Assembly (NCBI GenBank): GCA_003290165.1
Contig: QNQO01006950.1
Coordinates: 62,001 to 126,000 of the forward strand
Direction: 5' to 3'
DNA length: 64,000 nt
Source of the DNA: Berberis thunbergii
Lineage: Eukaryota > Streptophyta > Magnoliopsida > Ranunculales > Berberidaceae
Shown here: piece after piece, positions 1 to 12,403 of the stretch
Numbering within the stretch: position 1 is the first letter of the stretch
Layout: the number at the start of each line of letters is the position of its first letter
Position numbers and translations under genes: made by a program
The notes under the pieces: generated by a model
Told to the model about the DNA's origin: nothing
What the model saw: only the letters and a program-made list of their open reading frames with translations
The model's database searches: none

Positions 1-1676
1 TCTTGAACAAACATCCACTCCACAAATGGTATAGCACAAGCCAGAGTTATCAGGTAGGATGGTTAAATAGTTAGTTGAAGTAGGACAGTTTGATATCAAC
101 TACGCCTCAAGAACAACCATCAAATCTCAAGTGTTGAAGGACTTCATTACCGAATTTACCGGTAGTGGAGAACATGAGTCAGATGACCAGGGATAGAGGT
201 TAGACGACTGAGGGTGGATCCTACACTATGACAAGTCATCCTACTATTGTTCGGCCTAAAGCTCGCCAAGAGGATCGAAATAGATAAACCGACCACGTAC
301 AACGTCTCCCGCTTGGTAGTCAACAGGTCAAAGGGGAGTTCAACAACCAAAATCCTAGAATGTAGTCCTACCGTGAAAAAGTGATTAACAACATGAGCGG
401 ATTCAAAAGGTTAGAGCTTCTACAGTGTCTCCAAGATGACAACAAATGGCTGACATACTGAACAAAAAGGCATCAGCTATGGCTGAGATTTCAGACGGGT
501 TTATCAAATTCCATGAAAAATCAAGTTTGGAAGAAGAAGAGCCCAATGATGCCTGTACGATAGACGTAGGAGACAAGATGGATGGATCCCATCGTTGAGT
601 ATGTCAAGAACAAAGTCTTCCCAGCTGAAAAGGCAGAAGCCAAAAAGCTGAAAAACAAGGCAATGCAGTATTCTCTCATGAATAACAAGTTATATAGAAG
701 GTCAACCACCGGACCCTTACTCAGATGCCTGACCCTTTCAGAGGCGAACTATGTTCTTGGATAAATTCACTAAAGCATCTGTGGGAACCACCCAAGCAGG
801 ATAACTTTGGCACTTAAAGCAATAACCTTAGGGTACTATTGGTTGAAGATGTAGCAAGACGCCAAGGACATAGTCCGAGAATGCGACAAGTGTTAGAGGT
901 TTGTGTCATACGTGCACATGCCTGCTCAGCCCTTGACTCCAATAACCAGCCCATGGCCTTTCGCGCAATGGATATTGTTGGACCACTCCTCATCTCCGAC
1001 AAAAAAAGGTTCCTCCTCATAACTGTGGATAACTTCACCAAATGGGTTGAAGTAGAGCCCCTGTCCTAGATAGTCCCAAATCAAGTTGAGAATTTCATAT
1101 GGGCATCCATCGTCTGCAGATTTGGCATTCCAAGGACTCTAGTCAGTGATAATGGAACTCGGTTTGAAGGCAAAAAGGTTGAAAAAAATGCAAAAATCTT
1201 GGCATCAACCATCACTTCTCTTCGCCAGAGCACCCCCAAGCCAATGGCTCAGTACTACAATAAAAAAAGTCAAGCCACGAGAGTTCAAAGTGGGAGATTG
1301 GGTGCTCAAAAAAATCCAGTAAAACACTAAAAAACTAGGCGCTAGCAAGCTAAACCCAAACTGGGAAGGGCCCTACAAAGTGACTAAGGCCAATAGGCCA
1401 GGAATATATTAGTTGGAAGACATGAACAAGGAGAGCCTTAAGCAGCCATGGAATGTAGAACACCTAAAAAATATTATCAATAAAAGGTATTTTCTTTTAC
1501 AAAAGTTCCACTGCTGTTCATCAAATCTAGCTGGGTATCCAATTAATTTATTACAATTTGATTTGCACATCAGATCCGCTGATCCAATCTCCATGTTGGA
1601 CCACTGTGTGAGTTACATAAGTCAAGACACCCAAGTCAAACTTATTGAAATTGATCAAAGTTTAGTCAACTCATGA
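1..1676 (+). pseudogene. Element A pol remnant (RNase H, integrase, C-terminal tail)
   Basis: This is the decayed 3' end of a Ty3/gypsy polyprotein. Around 75-165 the residues FDINYASRTTIKSQVL match the start of the RNase H domain. 582-764 matches the RNase H to integrase linker (LKNKAMQYSLMNNKLYRR). 839-1069 holds the integrase core start MDIVGPLL with the first catalytic Asp, followed by LITVDNFTKWVEVEPL. Near 1240 a trace of the HPQANGS motif joins almost directly to YYNKKVKPREFKVGDWVL, so roughly 130 residues of integrase seem deleted. The end PWNVEHLKNII (about 1450) is the usual end of these polyproteins. Several stops and frameshifts are present, so it is not functional. The true stop is uncertain. 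Confidence 0.8.
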
Positions 1677-2220
1677 AGACTGAAAACGACGACTTTTGGT
1701 ACGCTCTAATGCCTAGTAAGCCAATAGTGGTTGGCGATAGCTTAGAAAGTGAGAGTCTAGTCAGAGCTCATGGAACCTAATCACGGTGGCTTGCCAAGGA
1801 TCATTGTCCTACCGTAGACAATGGTGGCCGAACTTGATCAAAGATTATTTAGCTTGTGAATAATGACGACGACAACTTCTGGTCCGCTCTAACAGTCCGT
1901 CAAGAGCGGATGATGATGACTTAGAAAGTGGGAGTCTAGCAAGAGCTCATGGGGTCTGATCACGATGGCTTGCCCTACCACAGACAATGGGTGCCGAACT
2001 TGACCAAAGTTTAGTCAGCTAGTGAAGACTGATGCCAATAACTTCTGGTATGCTCTAATGCCTAGTCTGCAAAAAGTGAATGAAAATGGCTTAGAAAGTG
2101 GGAGTCTAGTCAGAATTCATGGGGCCTGATCACGATGGCTTACAAGGGATCACTGTCCTACCACAAAAAATGGTGGCCAAACTTGACCAAAGTTTAGTCA
2201 GTTCCTTAAAACTAATGATG
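1674..2220 (+). repeat. Tandem array of element A, about 175-bp monomer (left part)
   Basis: Three units begin near 1674, 1855 and 2024 with variants of GAAGACTGATGACGACAACT. They run through GGGAGTCTAGTCAGAGCTCA and end with CTTGACCAAAGTTTAGTCAG. The array lies straight after pol and continues beyond the solo LTR at 4193. Tandem arrays in this 3' position are known from Tat/Ogre-type elements. Confidence 0.85.
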
Positions 2221-2225
2221 ATAAA

Positions 2226-4192
2226 TGATATTCACGTAATTATTACATAATATATCTCTTAATTTATATATGTTAGTGTTCAATTATTATATTTTATTCT
2301 AATTATTTCGTTTTCATGTCTTTGTAGGCATTTGAGAGTGAACAATGAAATCGCATTAAGGCGACAATTTAAGGAATAATCAACTGATTGATTCGAGCGA
2401 TGGTACAAAGTAGAGGGTCACATATCTAAACCTAACCCAAATAAACCTAGGTCCACCTAATTTAACCTAAGCCCAAGCCGAAAAAATAACCTAGAAACCC
2501 AAGCCCAACTTACAAGGAAATAGGAGAACCCTATTGAGGTCTTTTTCTTCTCTTCTCTTGCTCTCCCCTTTTCTTCCACGTTGCTTTTCTCTTCCTCTCT
2601 TTTCAGCCACCACGCCAATCCACCCTGCCGACAGTCCTCGCTCGATAAGAGAATCGGCAGTGCGATCATTCCGCTATCACCACCTCGCCCTCGTCCTCTA
2701 CCATCAGCCATTACCTCGCCTTCCTCCTTCACCCGCTCTTCCTCGCTCGCTAGGGAGACCCTGTCCATCGTAGACATCATCAACTCACAGTTTTACACAA
2801 CCACACACAACCACCGCCCTGTCCCTGTCGCAAACCACCGTAACAACCACTGCTCACAACCCCCTGTTCCTCTCTTCTTCCCCTGTTTCGTGTATCTCTT
2901 CACCTCGCCACCGTCCAACATCCACACCGTCGAGCACCACCATCAGACGCCACCACCTCCTCCTTCCTATTTCTCTCTTTCTCAGCCACCGCCCCGTTCC
3001 ACCACGCGACAGAGCTCCACCGCTCTGTCTCCCTCATCCATTCTCGTCTTATTCGGTCTCTCTATCTGTTAATCCTTCTCCCGACCCTTTCTCTCTCTTG
3101 CAAAAACCGGAGCTCGATGGAGGAACAAAGAACTCGCGAGAAGTAGCGAAAATAGGGAGCGCCTCCTTGTTTCACTATCCCTGTTTCTATTCCTCATTCG
3201 CGTATTTTTCTCTCTCGTTGTTTCCTCACCCTCTCTCTGTCTTCTTGCAGGTACCGGAGCTGTTTGGAGCGAAGACGAAGGAGCTCGCAAGGAATGCGAC
3301 TCACTGGAAACGAAGGCGCAGTGAAAACGTGTGATTTCTGGCGGGAACCATTTTTTTTCAAACAATTGGCTATTGGCACCCCGAGAGTCTGTAAGACCCA
3401 CCACAGAGCGTTTGCAATTTTTTTCTTAGGATTCGTGTTCGTGCAGAGATGAATTCCACCTCCATTGATGTTGTGACCACCACCACCATGATCTTCTAGA
3501 CCCCGCGCCGAGGCGAAGATGAAACCACAGGGTTTCCTAGAGTTTGTTGTATTTGAATTTATTGTTTTGTTTATACTTGAACGTTAAACACATTTGATTT
3601 CTGAGTTTCAATAATTTGCTTTCACCGATTATATCCTGATTTATTATCTAGACTAGTCGGTAGTTAGAAGTACCCTTTATTGATATTCAAAGCCTGCTTT
3701 AATCAATTAATCTGAATATGTGATTGTGTGTGCCGTAAGAAGACATGCAATGCTAGGGGTTTAGAATTAGTTAAAATAAACCTGTGATTATGTGTGCGGT
3801 AAGAAGACACACAATGCAAGGGGTTTACACCTTTGCTGAAGTTAATTACGAACTTAGATTAATCTTCAGGTTAGTCATGTTAATTCTTGAAAACAATAAT
3901 TTGGATTACACAAATCTCGAAGAACCTGTGGGGGATTCGATGTCTCGGTCCCCTCTCTATCATCTTATAAGTTTAATCTTAGTTGTCAACTTAGTCTCTT
4001 AATTTAGTAATTTTCATCTAATGTAACCCCCAACTCTAAATTAGTTCAAATAAGTCTTAGAATTCGATCGTCTGTCAATTCTTGTGGGATCGACCCGTAT
4101 TTGCCACTGTCTACTAGTTAGACAGCCGTGCACTTGCGGTATTACAAGTAGGGTTTATTAGCTTATTAATTTAGGTTAATAAAACTCCATCA
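2226..4192 (+). mobile_element. Solo LTR (1967 bp) of a long-LTR gypsy element
   Basis: The segment starts TGATATTCAC and ends CTCCATCA. It is flanked by ATAAA (2221-2225) and ATAAC (4193-4197), a 5-bp target duplication with one change, and it splits one unit of the element A array. No internal region is present, so it is read as a solo LTR left by recombination between two LTRs. It holds a C-rich stretch (2530-3070), a 45-bp direct repeat (about 3719-3765 and 3784-3830), and near its end the module TTGTGGGATCGACCCGTATT (4082). The same module occurs inverted at 42015-42039 in the large element LTR. Reading frames inside are serine/proline-rich low-complexity and are not taken as genes. Confidence 0.8.
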
Positions 4193-4440
4193 ATAACATC
4201 TGGTCTAATCTAAGACCTAATTTGACAAGAACGAATAAATATGCCTTATAAAGTTGGAGTCTAGTAAGAGCTCATGAAGCCTGATCAAGATGGCTTGCCA
4301 GAAATAATTATCTGACCATAGACAATGGTGGTCGAACTTGACCAAAGTTTAGTCAGCTCGTGAAGACTGATGACGACAACTTTTGGCCCGACCTACAACA
4401 TAGTCCGCCAAGAGTGGATTAAGACGGCCTAAGAAATCAA
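4193..4440 (+). repeat. Tandem array of element A (right part)
   Basis: The interrupted unit resumes at ACATCTGGTCTAATCTAAGA. It is followed by another unit starting GAAGACTGATGACGACAACT near 4363, ending in a degenerate copy. Together with 1674-2220 about five units are visible. Confidence 0.8.
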
Positions 4441-4569
4441 AAGTGTGATAACTCCTAGATCTCCTATGAAAATTACATGTCTAAAGACAAACACAATGAC
4501 ATGGAAATGCGGAGACTCAACAAGTATTAAATACTACTTAACAAACTTTCTCTCATTCATAACTTAAAA

Positions 4570-6746
4570 TATTAGTTTTGTTGGGAAGGATCGGTTCCAG
4601 TGGCCGAAAGGACAATCAAATTAGAAGTGATTATAGGGGATGGGTCTACAGCGTCAGGAGTCTGTCTCGAACTGCTAGTTGAGGACGCTGGATCAGAAGC
4701 CTCTTCCTCATCGATCTTCGCATAAACAACTTTTTTGTAGTAAGTGGTGAGGGTGGTCATCTTCAATCAGTGCTAGTAGCTCTAGCCGACCCTTGACAAC
4801 CTCTATGAAATCCAGAGTCGCTTGACATTCACATAGCATTTGTTCACAGGTCTTAGACTTTTCCATAATCTTCTCCGCTTTCTCCAGCCTGTCCGCAAGC
4901 GCAACTGTCGAAGATTGCTCCTCTGCGAGTTGCTGCTTTAGTGGGTTTAGCTCATCAACGCAAAAACGGCTTGATCATCCGATTTGCAGATAGGATGAAG
5001 GCCGTCGGCAACTCTGGATTCAAGCTTCTGGCATAAGGCATTCCATTTAGACTCAGTTTGCTCCCTTTCAATTGCTTGAGCTCGCAGATCAGCTTGTGCC
5101 TTATCCATCACCTCTTGTGCATGCCTCAACTCCTTCTGAGTGTGCCCTAGCTCTGCTTCAGTGGACACCAAGCTCGCCTTGGAAAAGTACAGCTCAACCC
5201 TTGAAGCTTCCAGCTTGGCTTCAAAATTAGCCTGTAAATGAGACTCAGTGTCCGCCCCAACACCAAACTCCATCAACTGCTTATTGAATGACTCGATTTG
5301 ATAAAGTGTGTCAGAATACGACTTCTGCAAGTTAGCAAAGGTCCTCTCCATGGCATACACTCTATCACGTGTTTCCTCCACTTTGGTTCCAACCATGGCT
5401 GCTTGGTTCGGCAGAGCCATCCTCAACATCAAATGCCTCTAGCCGTTATCGACGTACTCCTCCATCATCACCCCATGGACACTGGCTCTTGGGAGTTCAT
5501 CCATTCAAACCATTTGACTGGCGCATCCATTTTCCAGGTGCCAACTTCACGCACTTGACCCCTGGATCGGGAAATCTGATTTGGGCAAAAGGATGGCGCT
5601 CACTCTAATCCAAAATGCGCTCGCTTCACCCTTGGATGTCAGCACAGTGCTAGGGAACGATTTCAATGATTTTCATTTCCCATCCAAACCTTTCTTAGCT
5701 TGGGATCAGCCCGATACCCTGCATTAGGGTTTGTGGGCGGGCGAGAGGAGGGGAACAACTCTCCGGAGTGATGACCTCAGTAGAATGAGGAAGAGGAACC
5801 CCAACAACTTTAGAGGTGGAAACATTATCCAATGACAAGACAGATTGATGGGTTTTGATATTTCCAACGCCCGGTTGACTAAGATCACCAGTGGTCGTCG
5901 GCTCTGAACGATCCCCCCTAAGTCAATGTCTGGGGCAAGAAATTCTGAAAAAGCACCTTGCTTACCAAAACCATTTTGCTAGGCTGAGCAGGCCCAGGCT
6001 TAACAATGGTCACTTCTTTTCCAACGGAACCAACGGATGAAAAGATATGAACGGTCTTAGGTTTAACACATTTTCTCTTGGACTGGGTAATAAGTGGTAG
6101 AACTGTCTCCAACTCAGCCTGCCTTGTCGGACTAGGCATTGTTAGCTTTCTCTTGCTTGAAAGATGACAACTGACCTCCTTAGTCGTCGTTCTGAAAAGA
6201 GTAGGAGCTTCATGAAAATTCTCAAATAGCCTACTCTACGCGATGTTGCTCGGATGCATAACCTCAAAGAGGACTGGAGCTAAAAATTTCTCTACAGAAA
6301 AATAAGCAATAATTTAGTGCAACATCCACACTAATTAGACAAGAAAACAAAAGAGGAAATTATGCTTGTTATTAGCCAATTTGAAACCTCTAAGGAGCGG
6401 ACGACCTTCCAACTTAAAATACAAAAAGTTCGAAGAAGCCAAAAAAAATATTCTGCCAGGACTTGAAATCGTCCAACAGTGAATCCAGACAAACTAGCGT
6501 GCTTAGCTGGCAGTTCCGTGAGAATTCAAATGAAGGGGAAGTCAACATATGGATCACAGAAAGTCGGCGTTCTTCACTCTGATAAGAACGACAATCAAAG
6601 TTCTGAACTTGTTTGGAACCATCTGAGTGGGAGGAATAAAAAGATATGCTAGAAAGTGTCAGGTATCTTCTTGGATCAGAAATCGGAGTGGTGATTGAAA
6701 CATGCCCTTATGCAAGGCGATGAATCCCTTCGTAGGCCTCAGCAGG
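4570..6746 (-). pseudogene. Element A antisense ORF, middle and C-terminal part
   Basis: This region is read opposite to the element's pol. From the right (6746-6470) broken frames hold FIPPTQMVPNKFRTLIVVLI, which lines up with IPPSQLRPNGYRIIL in element B and TPPAQMGPSGWHVTI in element C. 6139-5918 is a basic, low-complexity linker. 5432-4947 is a 161-residue open frame predicted to be a coiled coil (many Glu/Lys/Ala/Gln heptads). 4766-4572 is an acidic Ser/Asp tail ending at a stop. The order matches the additional antisense ORFs known from Tat-lineage elements, whose front resembles the Transposase_28 (putative gypsy type transposon) family. The front part is at 25860-26060 across element B. 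It is broken by several stops. The function of these proteins is unknown. Confidence 0.65.
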
Positions 6747-7422
6747 TGATGCAATCATTTTTCATTCTCAGCTCCGATTTGGGTCCTGCTGACCTATTGA
6801 CTTGCACAAGTAGCACACGTGAGCCCACGGACCACCGTCGTGGTGGCCGATGACATCCGATGCTAAAGTCAGACATGGCTTTAAGGAATGTGTAATGCTG
6901 TAACAGAGAATTTGCAGCGTACATTAGCTTACCAACCTCATGTCTTATTTATAGTGCAAGGAGTCATGGTTTAACCAGGCCATCATAGGCGTAGATTAGG
7001 GAAGAGATCTTCGTGGAAATCCCTATCTAATTAGGAGTCATGCTGTAAGAAGGAAGTTCTCGGTTAGCTCTGCGCTCCTAGATATGCAGGAGGTAGTCCC
7101 CAATCTAAAAGCATTCCGTAGAAGGGAGTTTTCCTGTGTGGAAGATGCTCTAGTGTTTGCTTCCTAGTTGGGAGCAAAAAGCAGTTGTTGTTGCCCGTTC
7201 AAAGCAGATCCCCGAGATACTTGCATAAGGAGGGCTTACGGGTATTGATGACGGCTGTGAGACGTGTGGGCCTAGCGTATTGTGAAAGTCCAGGTCCACC
7301 TGGCAGACTGAATTGAGCGGGCTTAGAACCGCTTGGGCCTGTTCAGTATTGGGTCTGTATTTCTTCGAGATTATCACGACACGTGTACGGCTCAGAGGTG
7401 TGACCATTTTTATGTATCATCA
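6747..7422 (-). repeat. Element B 3' LTR
   Basis: It starts TGATGCAATCATTTTTC and ends TGTATCATCA. It matches 25185-25859 along its whole length with scattered substitutions and small indels. Confidence 0.9.
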
Positions 7423-7440
7423 GCTACTCCCCCCGAGTTA
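7423..7440 (-). other. Element B polypurine tract
   Basis: Read on the - strand, CTCGGGGGGAGTAGC directly precedes the 3' LTR, as needed for plus-strand priming. Confidence 0.75.
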
Positions 7441-7638
7441 GTGGGCTGTCACATCGGATTGCTAAGTAATATCTTGAAGGGATGCACCACTCATGATGAT
7501 TGAGCCTGAATCGTTGCTTGAGCCGTATGCCGCAGTAATGGCATGTGCTTCGGTTTAGGTCATCTGCAATGCAGAGTCTGATTCTTCTACTTTGTTCAGT
7601 TTCGAAGATATTGTTCTGAAAAGATTGTTCGTCTTCTC

Positions 7639-9840
7639 ATGGTTCAAGAAAACCTTATTGATGATGTTGTTTTCGCTGAGGCCCTGGAATTTTTGAAGAC
7701 AGGTTCTTGTCCGAGCCCGGTTCTCGAGGACATGCCATTATATCTCCTAATGGGTGACCAAACGCCTCTGTCACCTCCTACCGATTTCATCTATTTACAT
7801 CATGGGATGCTCCAAACTGTAGTGCATTTTTTGGTACTGTTTGTGATTTGGGAGTTCTTGGATCTCTTAGGGATTCCTCCGTCTCAGTTGAGGCCTAATG
7901 GATATAGGATCATCCTCATGATTCTGCTCAGTGTTAGGGAGACTGGTGTTAGCGTGACTCCGCGGGTAATCTGGTTGCTGACATCTCCTCGGCTGAAGAG
8001 CAATGATGTTTGTAAAATGAAGTCGCCGAAGTGCTTCAATAAATTGTCTGATGAATTTAAGTTATGGCAGAAGTACTACTTCTTGCTCCTGTGGATTTGA
8101 AGTATTTTCGAGGCAGGGGTCCTTCGCTCGAGCGATAGTTCAGGATCGTTCCGTAAGTTCAATCCCTTTCTCGCGATTTTTATAAGCTTGATAGTGAACC
8201 GACTGCTCATTAATTGTGTTCCCTTGCAGAAAGGTTTCCTACCACTTCTTTCACTTTATAAGAGCAAAACACCATGGAGACGTTCCGTGTCATGGCACAA
8301 TGGGAGGTGATTGATGTCATAAGAGTTTCTAACTTCATCCGTAGCGGGCCGTGGACAACTGGTACATTGCCCACTCTATATCGTGAGTCACGCATTAAGT
8401 TGGAAGATGTGGCCCCTTCTAGGAAGAGAAAGGCTATTGGGGCTAAAATTTTTGTTTTTTTACGATGTGGAGGAGTCGTCTGAGACGCTTGCTTCTTTTG
8501 TGAGAAAGGGGGCTTGCATTAGAGTTGGGCCATTTTCGACACGAGCAGCTCTAGTAAGAGAGGAGCATGAGCCTGCTGGGCCTGTTGAAGTGGATATTGA
8601 CATTTCCATCTTGGATAGAGATTACTTGCAGTTGGCATGAGTCATAAACATGTCAAACCTTAGTTGGGCCATTGGAAGTGTTGGAGGGTCGTTTGGATAA
8701 TTCGCTCCCTCCTCTCCCTCCGGATCCATTGAGTTGTCTTGCAGTAAAGGGTCGGTTATTCTTGACAAAGGAAAGGCCACAGAGGAGAGTCTGAGGTCGG
8801 TGGGCAACTAAGAAGGGCGGCACTGGCGTATTTCCTGATCACAAAGGCTTCACCCAGATGCACTAATAAACCTGTTTGTACCTGACTTGGTAAAGATGAG
8901 CTCACAAGTCTGGCATTAAGATGTTGATGTAGAGTATGCTTCAAGGAAGCAAATAAGTAGGCGCCATGGCTTGTTGATGGATCATGCTCTGAACCCGAAG
9001 AAGATACGTTGGAAAAATGCATGGATAAGGATCTGAAGTACCTTATGCTAGGTCTGTCTCATATGAGCCATGTGGCAGTTGCTGGAACTAAAATTGAGGC
9101 AGCTTGTGAGAGAGTATATAACTGGAGCGTGTATTCTTTCACATGAAATTGCTGTATTTTGATGCACTCCATGAAATCGAGCGGCTTAAGAAGTAGGCTG
9201 AGGAGAAGCGGTTGGTTCGGTCAATTGTGGTTGTTGAGGAAGGGGCTCATTTGGAGGACCTCGAGCGTAGTCTGACAATCATGATGTCCAAAAAAGAAAG
9301 ACTCAAGCAGGAGTTGAGCCGGGTCCGCCGAGCAGTCGAGGTTGCGTAGGATGCTGTGGCTAAGGCGTGTTCTAAGCTGCAGTCTTTTGCTGAAGAGAGT
9401 GGTTCAAAGTAAACTAAATGGTCTGCTGAGAAGCAACGATTGGAATCAGATGTGGATTTCTATGCCTATGAAGTGAAAAGGCTAAGGACCAGCTTGAACT
9501 GAGGTGGCATGAGCTTACTTCTGTGAAAAGTAGTCTGGCCACAGAGAAGTCTCAGGTTGACACACTGACTGGCAAGTTGGAGCTATTGGAGCGTGAACTT
9601 GTTGACGCGAATGTGTGGAAAGAAAGAGCTTCTTAGGAGCAAGGCAAGTGTGAGTTTCCCTGGGTTGTACATGGCTGGCTGGAGCTATTGGCACTGCTGA
9701 AGGAGGAGCATCCGGAGTGGGATCTTGTCCGGTATAAGATGTCATATGTTGATTTGTTTGTTGCCTTGCATCGTCGGATGAGGAAGACAATGTGGGCCTT
9801 GATATGCAGACCGCGGCATGTGTGGATGCTATCCCCTATT
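7639..9840 (+). pseudogene. Element B antisense ORF with one intron
   Basis: The ORF is read opposite to B's gag and starts beside the 3' LTR. The first frame (7639-8100, 153 residues) holds LGIPPSQLRPNGYRIILM, the conserved front also seen in elements A and C and resembling Transposase_28. A GT-AG intron is visible at 8153-8229 (CC|GTAAGTTC ... CCCTTGCAG|AAAGG). The next frames (8383-8640) include FFYDVEESSETLASFVRKGA. 9100-9650 gives broken frames rich in Glu, Lys, Leu and Ala, predicted as a coiled coil. 9688-9790 holds EEHPEWDLVRYKMSYVDLFV. Stops and frame changes occur between the blocks, so it is decayed. The role is unknown. Its presence in a derivative without pol is notable. Confidence 0.65.
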
Positions 9841-10411
9841 CCATATTCCACTAGGCTTAATTTTTTGTTTCTGTACCTTCTCCTGGTAGAGAGTGACCTT
9901 GGTGTGATTGCACCCCTTTTAGTTTTGACCGTTAATGAAAACAATTTTATCAGTAATGTGCTTGTTTGTCTTTATTGTATGTTTTTTCCTTTTGACTTAT
10001 CATAATGCTTAGGCTGGTGAGTCAATAGGACGCTTGACTAGTCTGTCTGCAATAGAGAGCTTAATCGCTTTGTAGTGTGAACGACTTGGGGTTGTTGTTG
10101 TGTAGCCATGTTCGATGGTGGGCATGTTTAGTTGGGGGTTACCTACGCTGTGTCTTGTTCCCGAGGTAGGCTCTTGAGGTTTATCCTGTCTATCCGATCG
10201 GGTCGCCTCATTGTTGCTAAAAGCGAGTTGCAATGGTCGAGTGCATGTGTCAGAGTGTTCATGCCGAGTCAGGCACTGTAAGCTCGAGCTGGCATCCAAA
10301 ATAGCTTTTGTCTGGGCACTGGCCGTATGATCTTTATATCGGCGCCAATGGCCTTCGCGAATATTAGGATGCCAGTCCGTTTGAGCGTGACGATGCTGAT
10401 TCGACTAGATT

Positions 10412-11180
10412 CATGTTTGGCGACTAGGCTGAAGAACAATGGTCTCGTGGCAAGCCATTGGGATTAGTGCGGGACTGACTAGGCTCCCACCTTTCGAATC
10501 GTGTATGACTAAGCAAACTGGGCTACGGATTCAGGGAGTAAAAGTTTGGCGACCAGGCTGAACAACAGTGGTCTCGTGGCAAGCCGTTGGGATCGGTGTG
10601 ATATTGACTAGGCTCCCACCTTTCTAATCATGTATGACCAAGCAAAGTGGGTTACGGACTCGGGGATTAAAAGTTTGGCTACCAGACTGAAGAGCAGTTA
10701 TCCCATGCCAACTGTCAAAATCAGTTCAGGGTTGACTAGGCTCCACCTTCAAACCATTTACAACCATATTTGAGCAGTGGGGGCTACAAATCGAAAAAAG
10801 GTTTGGCGACCAGTCTTAGAGCAGTGGTCCCGTGGCTAGTTATCGAAATCAATTCGGGACTGACTAGACTCCCACTATTTGAATTATCTACACCTGAGTG
10901 CACCAAGCTACAAATTTGGGAGGGTTCGGCGACTCGAAATCGTGGTAAACTGTTGGAATCAAGTCGTGGCTGACTTGGTTCTCACTTTCTAGACTATCTA
11001 TACCTCGCGACGCGGGCTACAAGTCTAGGTTTGGTAATTTGGTGGCCACGTTGAAAAGCAGTGGTCCCGTGGCGAGCCATTCCGACTCACTTTCAAGGTC
11101 TGATTAGGCTCCCAACTTTTCCAGACTATACGTATCTACACCCTCGTAGTGGGGACTACAAGTCCAGGTTTGAACAGAAG
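10412..11180 (+). repeat. Tandem array of element B, about 125-bp monomer
   Basis: About six units start near 10413, 10548, 10673, 10801, 10925 and 11035 with variants of TTTGGCGACCAGGCTGAA. They contain GTGGCAAGCCATTGGGATC and end with ACTGGGCTACGGATTC. The monomer shows no resemblance to the arrays of elements A or C. 11181-11420 holds weaker, diverged copies of parts of the unit. Confidence 0.85.
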
Positions 11181-11420
11181 CTTTCATTGCTACTCGTCAT
11201 CAGCTACGCTTACCTAATTAGGTTCGACGATCATTGGCCACAACGGGGGGCAATGATCCCTTACGAGTCGTCGTTACCAGAAGTCTAGCGCTGATTAGAC
11301 CTAAATTGTTGATGCCACGCTGAGTGGACTAGGTGTCGGGTTGAACCAGAAGTTGTCATCATCAGCTTGGCTGACTAAGCTTGCATGGTTTGAAAAGAAG
11401 TTTCGCCTGTTGGGGGTGTG

Positions 11421-12390
11421 GAATTTATGTAGCAAGTGTGGACGAAGTTAACCTCAAATCAGCAGGTGATCTGTAGGTACAATCCCTAAGTCAGGATCGG
11501 CTAGGATCTCTTAATGCTCGTGGCCAAACACGCAATATAATGTTGTTTGAATAATGGGCCGAGCCCATGGGCCCGTAGAGGAGGGGCTAGGGCGCAGCGT
11601 GCTGCGTGTATGGTGTAAATTGCGTGGTAACTCGTGTACAGCATGGCTGTGTGACAATTGAGTATCGGTTACTTCCCCTGAATTGATGGGGTTGCGTGCA
11701 ACGCCATTAATTTGAATGACGGGGTCTGTGCAGTTTCCTTGGGAATCATCATCGCCTTGTTTTCCATACCGTATTCAATGCTTGACAGTGCCCGCTTGGT
11801 GAGCCATCTGTCTACAATGGTGTTTTTTCAATTGTTGTAGGCACTATCTTTCGCAGAGCTTATCTACTGTAATGTTTTGCTTGAAAAGAGGGTTTGGGTT
11901 TTCCAAAGGTTGAAGATGGATCTCCATCTCTAGAGTCTTCGAATGCTCCAACATTTGCAAAGGTCAGGCACAATAATAGTTGTTGTTATCTATGGTCACC
12001 TGCTATGGGTAAGCATGTAGTTGATCTGCCGAGATCTCATAACTTCTGTTCATTTTGCGGAGAAATAGTGCGGGCGCTTTTATAAGGAAAAAGTTTGTTG
12101 TTCATGCGCTGGCGCCTTATTGTTGTTCCTGAATGTTTAATTTCAGAGATAACACCAATGTCCAGCTCCGTTGTGGTTGCCTCTGCCACTTTTCGATTAA
12201 CCATGTTGCCTTCCCTTGTGATGGAATCAGGATCTTGAGATGAAGAGGAGTTGGACATGGTCCATGGATTGGGCCATTAACTCCTGGATGCCCCTCTTAT
12301 CCCTGCAGCCGAAAAATGCACTCTGCCTGTTTCAACCTAATACTTGTCCCAGGTTCGTTCATTTCGCTGAATTGAGCCTGTGAGTTGGTC
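11421..12390. other. Element B sequence between array and CACTA insertion, no clear gene
   Basis: The stretch continues at 22242 after removal of the CACTA element. A 63-codon frame at 11894-12085 has no recognised motif. No RT, RNase H or integrase residues are seen. Confidence 0.5.
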
Positions 12391-12403
12391 CACTACACCA
12401 AAA

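Noticed and set aside
2457..3404. Overlapping Ser/Pro/Arg-rich open frames on both strands, up to 163 codons
   Set aside because: They lie inside the solo LTR in C-rich low-complexity sequence, overlap in several frames and show no domain.
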